This document shows, piece after piece, positions 27,401 through 39,400 of a DNA stretch of 64,000 bases. The DNA comes from Megascapheus bottae. Lineage: Eukaryota > Chordata > Mammalia > Rodentia > Geomyidae. Below the pieces are notes generated by a model. It made no database searches. It was given only the letters and a program-made list of their open reading frames with translations, and had not been told where the DNA came from. Made by a program: the position numbers and the translations under genes. The stretch spans positions 22,432,777-22,496,776 of the forward strand of contig JANJXV010000020.1 in assembly GCA_024803745.1 (NCBI GenBank), given 5' to 3'. Positions within the stretch are counted from its first letter, which is position 1. The number at the start of each line of letters is the position of its first letter.

Positions 27401-30400
27401 CCACTACTGTGATGGCAGATTTTTTTCCAAAGATCCTTTAACTGAACACTGTCCTGCAATCACATTACAAGCAAATAATTACCCTTCAGGAAGATGCTAT
27501 ACACACTTTCAGATATTTTCCTGTGCTTTTGAGATTCATAAAACTGTGAAAGGGATTTCTTCATGGTAGTTAAGTTAGATGATTGAATATAAAGGAGATA
27601 GATACACACACATAGGGAACAGTGTGAACTCAATTCATGTAATTCAAAGCACCATTTTCTTCTTTAGAGAACCAATTACCACAAGTACTTTCTTTTACAG
27701 TCTATGAAACATATCATCAGTCTCCTATTTAAAGGCAACGTTGTCTCTGGATATGGCAGGAAACAATAGTCCATTTTACTATCTAAGATAACCACTGCTA
27801 GGAACGTTCATTCCAACTGTACCCCATGTTCACTTTAAAAGGAAAAAAAAAAAAAAAAAAAAAAAAAAAAAGCCAGGCACCAGTGGCTCACACCCATAAT
27901 CCTAGCTACTCAAGAGGATCTGAAGATGGTGGTTCCAAGCCAACCAAAAGTCAGTGAGACTCTTATCTCCAATTAACTACCAGAAAACCAGAAGTCATGC
28001 TCAAGAGGCTCAAGTGGTAGAGTACTAGTTAGCCTTGAGCTGAAAAGCTCAGAGACAGAGCCCAGGCCCAGAGTTCAAGCCCCACGACTGACAAAAAAAC
28101 AAAACAAAACAAAAAAAACCTCCCATGAATTACTTTCAATTCAAAAAATGTTCAGTGTTGCTTGGTAAATAAATACAGGCTCAAATCAAAACCTGTTAAG
28201 ACTAAATTATTTGCCTTCTACTGGGTAGTCTTAATAATTTTCATTGCCAATAGACTTAACTCTCCCAACTAATAAAATCTTCATAAGTCCATGAAAAATG
28301 CTTTGTATGCTAGGTATGTATGCATTCCTTCCTTACACCTAAAAAAAAAAAAAAGATTCCTTTCTTACACCTAAAAAAAAAAAGATTCACTTTCCTTATA
28401 GCCTATCCAAATCTGTTCCATCTTCTGTTCCATTCCTGTCTCCCTCACGATTAATGATCATTATGTACACCATGTAGTCTTTTATTGACCCTCATTTCTG
28501 CTGTTATTACTTCTTTTACAATTAAGGACCTCCTCAAGGATCTAGCTTAAGTCTTTGAATTTTAAATGTGAAATCAGAAGCAATATTTTCCAATTCTTTG
28601 AGTAACCCTTAGGATAGGACACATTAGTCTATACACAAATACACTGAAGAAGTGAACAACCCATTGTCTCACATAAACAAGGAATTAGTATTTGTTTTCC
28701 ATGTATATAAGAAACATATTTCAAAGTTTAAACAACAAGCTGAGACCCAACTAAAAGTTTAGCTCTCTTATTATACAGACAACTAATGATTTTACCAAAT
28801 GAAAGGTATAAAGAAAATAGTAATGCAATGCTATACAACACTTGACCAGTTTCTTAAGTGATCCTAGAGAAAAAAACAAAAAGCTACTTATTTCTGTTTC
28901 TTTCTTCCCTTTCCTTGCCTTTACCTTCCTCTTCCTTCTTCCCTTCCCCCCACTCTTCCTTCTTCCCCTCTTCCTTTTCTTCTTCTCCCTTCCCTTCCCT
29001 TCCCTCCCTCCATTCCTTCCTTCCAAGTCTTACTATGTAGCCCAAGGCTGGCCTTAAAATTGCAATCTCCTGCCTTAGCTTAAAAATGCTAAAGATTATA
29101 TGTATGCACCATCGTGGTCAGCTATTTCATTTATTCTTTTCTTAATTAAAAAAGAGAGAAAGAGAGATAGAGAGAGAAAGAGAGAGAGAGAAAAGAAAGG
29201 AAGAAGGAAAAGAATAAAGGGGGAAAGGAGGGAAGGAAGGAGAAAGTAATGAATGAAGTAGATTCTTTATTCTCAAAACTAGTTATAGGTCAGAAACATT
29301 AGATTGGTACCAGAAGAATTTTGCGTTCATCCTCTGTGGTTTCTGTCCTAACGTATGTTCGGTTAGCCTGGGGACTGACAGATGTTTCATATGATGGTAC
29401 CATAGGAGAACCAGACCGATCCAGTGACAGGTTAGTAATGCTGGCTGATCTGGAAATAGAAACAAAAAGTAAAAAATCACAGCTATAAATTCTTCACTAG
29501 TAAATAGTTATAGTGGAAATTCATATTTAAGTAAATATTCCTTGCCAATGTTATGACAGTTACATGTATTACTGCTTTGGAAAATTGGAAGACAGTGAGA
29601 ATTTCTCCGCACTACATTTGCAACTTCTAGTGAATCTATATTTGTAAATCAGTTTTTTTATAGAAAGTAGCTACAGAAAAATTACAGGAAAAAATCATAT
29701 AATTCATATACTGGTTACATTTCAAAGGAAACAGACACAAACTCTTTTTACAAACATTGGATTTGTTTTTATCTGAGAAAGCTAAAAGGCTAGAGGAGTG
29801 GATCAAGTGATAGAATGTCAGTCAAGCAAGCAAGTCAAAGAAGGCCTTGAGTTAAAATCCTGGTAAGAAAAAAGAAATGACTGGAAAAGAAAAAGGAATA
29901 AAGAAGAAAAAAAAAAAAAAACCCTACAGCTAATAGGCCAAATACAGCCAAGTTTCTGTTTTACACAGTCTAAGAACTAAGAATCATGTCTATAGTCAAA
30001 TAGCTTACAATAAATTTAATACTGCACAGCACTAATTTGTTGGGTGGAAGGAGTTTGCTCTCCCTTAGCCTTTTCATTCAACACTGGCTTTCCCGGTTGA
30101 GCCACATCTCCACTCCTGACTTTTTGCTGGTAAGTTAGAGGTAAGTGTCTTACTGACTTTTCTGCTCAGCCTAACTTCAAACTATGATAGTCTCTTGAGT
30201 AGCCAGAGTTACAGGCATGAGCCAATCTGAGAATATTAAATCTGAATTCCAACTAAATGAAGTGCCCAATAGTTTATTTTTCCCATTAGTAGACATAATG
30301 GTGATATTATCCTCAAACATATATTGATTTTATCAGTAAAAAAAATGGATATTAGTTTCCTCTCATGTACTTAAATGTATTTTCAATTTTGCCCTTAGCA

Positions 30401-33400
30401 AATTTACCAAATGACTTGCAAATTTACCAAATGACTTACACATAGACTATCAATAGCAACAAGTAAGCTTCTATTCTGGAGAAAAAAATTTACTAGAAAA
30501 TGAGTTAACTACCTAAAAGTAAAAAAGATACCTGTACTTAATTGTAACTATGCAAGATAAAAAGATTAGGAGGATCATGATACTAGCCTGAGCAAAAAGT
30601 TAGTGAATGTCCATACCAATAGAAAATGGGTGTGATTTGCATATATCTATCATTCTAACTGCTTAGGAGTAGAATAATCCTGTTCCAGGCTGGTCTGGGG
30701 GGAGGGGTGGACCTAGTATCTCCAAAAATAACCAGGGCACAAAGAGCTGGAGATGTGGCCTCAAAATGGCAGAGAACTGCCTACTAGCACAAAGTCCTGA
30801 GTTCAAACCCCAGAAAAGAAAGGGAGGGAGGGAGGGAGGGAGGGAGGGAGGGAGGGAGGGAGGGAGGGAGGGACTGTTTCCATATAAGTGATCAAATACA
30901 GCAGCATCTGCATACTGGTATGACATAACATATTCACTGAGGTATTAGGCCACACATAATATTCATCAGGGTAACAGAAATATATTCCCTCATTTAAGCC
31001 ATACATAATTTTATGAAGAAAATACTACCAGCTCTATTTTATAACAAAATGAAGAATCAGAGAATGATTAATTAGATAATAATTTGTGTAAAGTATCTCA
31101 ATTTATAAATAGAAGGACTACCACTCAAAACTGTCTGGATTAAAAGAAATTCTCTTTTGGGGCCAGGAGTGTAGTCTAATGGTAGAGTGCTTGCCTAGCA
31201 TGCATGAAACCCTGGGTTCAATTCATGGATACCACATACACAGAAAAAGCCAGAAGTAGTTCTGTGGCTCAAGTGGCAGAGCTAGCCTTGAGCAAAATAT
31301 GTCCAAGGACAGTGCCCAGGCCCTAAGTTCAAGCTCCAGGACAAGGGAGAGGGAGAAGGAAAGACAGAGACAGAGACAGAGAAACACAGAGACAGAGACA
31401 GAGACAGAGACAGAGATTCTCTCTGTAGCATATATAAAAATATTTTAAACCAGGAGTTTGGCCTAGTGGTAGAGTGCTTGCCTAGCATACACGAAGACCC
31501 GGGTTCAGTTCCTTGGTACCTCATACACAGAAAAGCCAGAAGTGGTGCTTTGGCCTAAGTGGTAGAATTCTAGCTTAAGGAAAGCCCACGGACAGTGCTC
31601 AGGCACTGAGTTCAAGGCCCAGGAGTGGCAAAAAAAAAAAAAAATCTTGAGCTACGCTCTGTGCTTCACGCCTATAATCCTAGCTACTCAGGAGGCTGAG
31701 ATCTGAGGATCAAGGTTCAAAGCCAGCCCGGGCACAAAAGGACCTGAGACTCTAGGAAACCAGGGAAAGTGGGGCTTGGCTCAAGGGTAGGGCAGTAGCT
31801 TTGAGCTAAAGAGACCAGGGATAAAGCCCAGGCCTAGGGATAGAGCAGTAGCCTTGAACAGAGCTCAGGGACAGTGCCCAGGCCTAGTTTAAGCCCCATG
31901 ACCTACAAAATACATAAATAAATAAATACACAAATAAATAAATATTTTTAAATAATTCAAAAGTTGGCATTGTCATTATTAGCAGTTAATGGGAGACTAC
32001 TGACATCAAGCTGCCTCAAGGCAGTATTGATTAGAATCTATTTATTCCTTTAGTGAAAGACTACCATGCTCTAGTCAATTGATTTAAATCTTTTTCCCAG
32101 TGGCTCCATTAATTCATGCATTCTGCTTGTCTAACAACCAACCCAATACAGTGGCAATAAAAACAAAGTCATTAATTTTGCTATCAAAGCACTAATAAAT
32201 ATGCTGCGGCAAGGATGCTGATTAAAATTATATTCAAAGATAGCACTCATACAGCAAACTGTATCTGTCCTCAAAACCTGTATCCATCTTAGCAGTGATC
32301 TGAAACATCTGGAGACACATAGTAAAGTACAGATAATTCTACAATGGTGCATAAGTGAACAGGATGTTATCATTGGTCTTAGATTTCAAAAATCTGTCAA
32401 TTCCACTCCCTCCTGCTGTACTTTTCCTCCTTCCTTTGATAGCAAAAACCCCATCTCAAATTATTTTCCCTTTCTATTATAAAGCCAAACAACCTACTGA
32501 AATCGTCTATCATTGTTATTGATGTTATTTTATTACGGTAATGCTGAGGTTTGAACTCAAGGTTATATGCTTGTTAAGCGACTTGAGTCACTATTTCAGC
32601 ACTTCATGCTTTAGGATACTTTTCAGGTCGTGTCTTCTTTTTACTTTAACCAAAACCAGACCAAAATCCTCCTAAGTTTCACGTATCACTGGGCTTACAG
32701 CTATATACCTCCATTTGTTTGTTGAGATGGAGTCTCCTTTTGTGCCCAGGCTGATCTCACATTGCAATCTTCCATATCTCTACCTCACAAGTAGCTGAGA
32801 TTACAGCAGTGAGGCATTATGTTCAGTTACCAATATTATTTTAAATCCAATGCTTGTTTTTCATCATGTTATTTAAAATATGAGCATATTTCCTCTCCTC
32901 TTGCAAACCTTTCTTCATTTCACTGCTAATACAAATAACTCTTCCTAGTTTTCCTCTCATTCATTGGCCTCTCCATTTCAGTCCTCTTCTATTTCTTCAC
33001 TTCAAGCTCAATCTCAATCCCATTTCCTAATATCTCACACTGTTTTCATGCTCTCCCTCCAGCTTCATGGCCTCAGTTAAATGCCTTTCACACAATGACA
33101 ACACCAAGTTTTTATCTTAAGCCTGCACCTTTCCTCTAAATTCTTGACAGCTCTCTTGGATGTCTAAAAAGTATCTCAAGTTCAACATGTCTAATACAGG
33201 TCAACATGTCAATAAAGCCAACTCCATTCTTTCAACTGCTCAGGCTCAAAACTGAGTCATCTTTGATGTTTCTACTATATCCCATATTTAATTATCTGTA
33301 CAATCAAAATCTATCTAGAATTTGACCATTTTTCATCTACTCCCTTCTCCCACCAATATTTCTATTCTAATTTAAATCCATTTTCTTGCCTGGATATACT

Positions 33401-36400
33401 ATGCCACTATGTTCTGCAAGCTATTCAGAGCATCCAAATTGTGCCTTTTAAAACAGTTCAGACTGGATGCTGACAGCTTATGCCTGTAGCAACTGGGAAA
33501 GAAGAAATAAGGAGAGTCTGATCAGATATAAACTTTGAGATCCTGTCCCAATCAACAGCAGGATATGACGGTGCAAGGCCATCATCATAGCTACAGCAGG
33601 AAAGAAACAGAATGACCACAGTACAGGACTACCTGAACAAAAAGTGAAAGCCTCTCTCAAAAATAACCGGAATAGGGGTCAAGTGGTAAAGCATACGAGT
33701 ACCACACTTTGGCAACGAGTTTGTTAAGATCTTGCTAAATTAAATCTACTCTGCCCTAATGATTCAACTTTCATGCTGGTTGGTTTCTGCCCAAACACTG
33801 AAACATATACAGATATTAACAACAATCTTAATAATTACTAATACTGTAAGCAAGCAAGATGCTCGTCAATGCGTGAATAAACTGTATTACATCTAGTAGA
33901 ATACTATTCAGCACTTAAAAGTCACCAAGACACTAACAAAACATAAATATTATTGAGAAAAGCTGCAATGAGCCTACAACTGCAAAATAGTAACTAAAAG
34001 CACAAACAAAATAATGGTATCCACTACTGATTTTCAAACAGTTTATAAAAATTGTATATTTATAATAAAAAGTGATAAAACAGCAAAATGTAAATGAAGA
34101 ATACATTAACATTTATTTTCCTATAACTCTTAACATTTGCTGTAACTCTTGCAACTTCAAAATTTTCAAAACAAAAATTAAAGGTTAAAGGTATTTAAAA
34201 TGGAAGAATGAAAGTGAAAATTGCTTCATGAAAAGCAAATGATTACTTATTGTACCTTCTACCTTAGAAAATGTGTAACAAGCAATCTCATCTTTATTAT
34301 GTTTGTTCTCATTATCAAGAAAACAAAATCAGACACAAGATGCATTCTTTTTATTTAACAGCTTACCTGTTTCGAGCAGGAGATTTCCCCACATCCTCTT
34401 GAACAGAAACAAGTCTTGTGGAAAGAGCAGTATTTGAGGTGTCTGGATGAATTAAACTATAAAGAAAATAAAAAGTACTGATATTAGTAAAAGTATTGAT
34501 CAGCAAAAGTACTGAGACCTCAAAGAGAAAACATAATTTCAATGAGATTCTTTAGCATTTTTTTGCCAGTAAAACTTAAAACTCCAGGCTCCATCCTCTC
34601 ACTAGGCTTTCTCAATTACATCCAGAGCTCCACCAGGCTATGCCTCTAATTCCACTTATCAATGCTAGCTAATTGAAGATAAAGAGTCTTGTGGCTTTTC
34701 CTATCCAGGCTTGTTTTGACCCATGATCTTCAGATCTCAGCATCTTACAAAGGGTAACTGGAGATAAGAATCTCATGGACTTTCCTGCCTGGGCTGGCTT
34801 TAAACCATCATTTTCAGATCTCAGCTTCCTGAGTAGTTCGGATTACAGGAGTGATCCACCAGCACCCTACTTGATGAGTGATACCATTACTATCCATAAA
34901 TATGTATGATCCCTCCATAGATAAGTTAAAAAAAAAAGGAGAAAATAGTGAATTTTCAGGAAATAATACAAAGAAAATAAATGTTAGCCCAAAATACTCA
35001 AAAGACACAAGACTATTCATTCTCCAATTTAAACAAACCTGTATCCAATGAGAGTACCTTTGCCAGGCTAAATCATCCTCTAAGAATATGTTCCGGCTAG
35101 CTTTTCTACTGCCAACAGGTGTTCGGGGCTCATTTGGATCAAGAACAGAGACGGAGCAAGCAGAATCTGAAAGAGCATTAAGATCTTCCCCAATGGAGTT
35201 ACTATCTGTAGAATGTGCATAACTTAAAGCTATTTTTCTACAGTATGTACAAGCACGAAGGTCCCCTATAGAACAAAGAGAAAAATAATTAAAATGTAGT
35301 AATAATATATTATTTAACAAAATATTTAAATCTTTGGGTTAGTAAGTAACTAATAACAGAGAAATATCTTCAAAGACTACCAAACAAGTTAGTTTGTAAT
35401 CGTTTTACTACCACAATTTTACTTTGACAAATTCATCTAAGTATTCAAATTACCTGTGCCAGATCTGCAATCACTACAGCCAAATCTTTAAAGTACAGAT
35501 GAACAGCCCAATGCTGGTAGCTCAAGCTTGTAATCCTAACTACTCATGACCCTGAGATCTAAGAATCACAATTCAAAGCCAGCTCAGGCAAAAAAAGTCC
35601 CTGTGAAAATCTTATCTCCAACTGACCACTCAAAAACCAGCCAAAAAAAGCTAAGGGACCACTTCCAGACCAGGAGTTCAAGCCCAAATACTGGCACAAA
35701 CACAAAACAAATAGAAAAACCAAATAAATTATACTTGGTCATACATAGGGGATGTACTTTATAAGATCTGACTACTGAATCCAGGAAGACAGATCTTGAA
35801 GCACAACCATAGGAAATAAGTTTGAGAGGAGCCTTAGCATGACTGAAGAGCTTTGGTTGCTCTTATATTTGTTTTTAAAAAACCTGAAGCAAGAAAGTAG
35901 GGCACTGGTAGCTCCCACCTGTAATCCTAACTACCCAAGAGGCTGAGATCTAAGAATCCCAGTTCAAAACCAACCTGGCAAAAAAAAAAAAAAGTCAATG
36001 AGAGGCCTGCCTCCAATTAATCACAAAACAGCCAGAAGTAGAGCTTTGGCTCAAGCAGTGGAACAGAACCATTGAGCATAAAATCTCAAGGACAGCTACC
36101 AGGCCCTAAGTTCAAGTAGCAGGACCAACAGCAAATCAGCATTTTGCAAAGAACACTTACCACAGAATATGAAAAGGGAATGCAACACATGAGAATAACT
36201 AAAGGTAAAAAATCTTGGGGCTGGAAGTACACAAGAGGCTGGGAGTTTAGTGGTAGAGTGCTTGCCTAGCATGCACAAAGCCCTGGTTGTGATTCCTTGG
36301 TACCATGTACACAGAAAAATCCAGAAGTGGTACTGTGGCTCAAGTGGCAAAGTGCTAGCCTTGAGGAAACCCAAGGATAGGCTCAGACCCTGAGTTCAAG

Positions 36401-39400
36401 CCCCAGAGCTGGCAAACTAAAACAAAACCAAGTTTACTTTTGGGTAATTTTCTACCAACTTTGCATTCCTAAATCACTGTATAAAAATCATACAACACTA
36501 TTTACTTTTGTTCTGTCTTAATAACTTGAACTTTCTATATTAAGAATATTTTACCTTCCTTAGGAAACACACTGAGACTCACTGGCATAGGTTGAAACTT
36601 TCTTAATAAAGGCCCAAATTAAAAAAAGTTTGGACAAATGGGATTGCATTAAACTGCAGAGCATCTGTATGGCAAAGGACATAGCTAGCAAGTTAAATAG
36701 AAAGCCCACAGAGTGGGAAATGTTCACTAATCATACAACACGGGCCTCATATCTAAAATTTATCTACAACTAAAAAAAAATGAACCTCTCCAAAACAAAT
36801 CTTCAAAGAAACAACCATCCCATTAAAAGATGGGCTAAAGACTTAAAGAGACACTTCTCTGAAGAGGAAATAAGAATGGCCTATAGATACATGAAGAAAT
36901 GCTTGACATCTCGGACCATAAAAGAAATGCAAATCAAAACAACTTTGAGATTCCACCTTACTCTAGTCAGAATGGCCATCATCAAGAAATCTAATAACGG
37001 GGCCAGGAGTTTGGCCTAGTGGTAGAGTGTTTGCCTAGCATGCACAAAGACCCAGGTTCAATTCCTCAGTACCACATACATAGAAAAAAGCCTGAAGCAG
37101 TGCTGAGGCTCAAGTGGTAGAGCTCTAGCCTTGAGAAAGTCCAAGGACAGTGCTCAGGCCCTAAGCTCAAACCCAGGACTGACAAAAAAAAAAAAAAGAA
37201 AGAAAGAAAAATCTAGTAACAATAGATGCTGGTGGGGATATGGCCAGGAGGGATCATTACTACACTGTTGGTGGGAATGTAAACTCATTCAACCACTTTG
37301 GAAAGCAGATTCCTCAAAAGACTAAACATAAAGCTCCCCTATCACCCAGAAATTCCTCTCTTTGGCATTTACCCAAATGTCCAGAAACAAGGGCATACTA
37401 AAACTACTAGTACAACCATGTTCACTGCAGAATTATTTACCATAGCTAAGATATGGAACCAACCCAGATGCCTTCAGTAGATGAATGGATCAAGAAGATG
37501 TGGTATTTAGACACAATAGAATTTCATGCTGCCATCAGAAAGAATGACATCGACACATTTGTAAGGAAATGGGAAAACTTGGAAAAAATCATATTAAGTG
37601 AAATAAACCAGACCCAAAGAAGGATAGGCTCCATGGCTTCCCTCATTTGTAATAAATTACTTCCCAGCTAGAATTCTCCCAGCAGAAGATCACAATATCT
37701 CAAAAATCTATGTACATATGGTCATACAGGATGAGACTAAATGAAATGAATTCTAGGTTATGGAAACAAGAGGCTTATCTTTGTGATTGTTCTCTTAATG
37801 TACTGTGTGAAGTTACTTCTTTTCTTTTTTTTTCCACTTATCATTAATATCATGTGGTTACTATATCTGACTTTGTTACCTGGTATACTGTGTATACACT
37901 TGTTTATATGAAATAGGGAAGGGGGAAAACAAAATGTTTGGGAGGGGTGAGGGGAGGGTAAGGGGAACAAAAACATGAGAAGGGATATCAAGGTTCGAGA
38001 AGTATTGTACCCATTACCTGACGAATATAACTGTAACCCTTCTATACATTATCCTGACAATAAAATACAATTTTAAAGAACTTTAAAGAATAATTTACCT
38101 TCCTTATGAAAGAATGAGACAAAAACAATACTAATAAAAAATAAACTATCTAAGCCTGGCATGGTGGCTCATACCTGTAATCCTATGTCCTGTATCCTAT
38201 CTCCTCAGGAGGCTGAGATCTGAGGATCAAGGTTCAGAGCTCTGAGGATCAAGGTTTAAAGTCAATGGGATACTAAAGAACCTAAAACACCCTAATGAGC
38301 AAGAGATTCCTATCTCCAATCACTAGAAAATGGGAAGTGGGGCTGTGGCTCAAGGGATAGGGCAGTAGCCTTGGGCTGAAGAGCTCAGGGACAGCTTCCT
38401 GGCCCAGAGTTCAAGCCCTATGACCCACACAAAAATAGCAATCATCATCATCATCATCATCATCATCTATCTTATCAAAAAATCTATTCTTGACTAATAA
38501 CTTCTAATGCCCCTAGTATTTGTAATATACTTTAAGTATTTGTGAACACTGCCATCTGTTTTATTAACTGCAAAGTTTTTTTTTAAAAAAAAAGCTGTAT
38601 CTCCCTCCCCATAACCCCCCCCCACCCCAGCTATCACGTGGCTTGAACATTGGGTCTGGGCGTTGTCCCTGAGTAATTTTGCTCAAGGCTAGCACTACAG
38701 CACTTTGTGTCACAGCACCACTTATGGTTTTCTGATGGTTAATTGGAAAAGTCACAGACTTTTCATGCCTGGACCCAGTTTGAATCTCAATCCTTAGATT
38801 TCAGCTTTTCAGAATCCTCAGATCTCTGCTCCCTGATTAGCTAGGATTACAGGTGTGAGCTACCAGCACACAGTTTCCCTTCTCCGATATAAAACAAAAA
38901 ATAGGGCCGGGAGTTTGGCCTAGTGGTTAAAGTGCTTGCCTAGCATGCATGAAGACCCGGGTTCGATTCCTCGGTACCACATACATAGAAAAAAGCTGGA
39001 AGTGGTGCTGAGGCTCAAGTGGTAGAGCTCTAGCCTTGAGAAAGTCCAAGGCCAGTGTTCAGGCCCTGAGCTCAAGCCCAGGACTGGCAAAAAATAAATA
39101 AATAAAAAATAAAAGAAAAAATAAAAATTGAGTAACACTTTTCTTATACTGATTTTATGGTCAAAGTCTGTAAAAATTGTAATATTGTCAGGAAAATATA
39201 TTACCAGTATAGCCCATAAATTTTCCAGGGATTTCTTGATTACAGCAACGACTACAAAAAATCTGCCCACAGAGACGGCAATGATGTCTGCGCCTGAAGG
39301 TTGTAAATTTTTCACTGCAGTCATAGCACTCTTTACATTGACTATCTGGCATCCAGTATTGCTTCAGGTCACTATCCTGAAAGACAAAAGATATGAAGAA

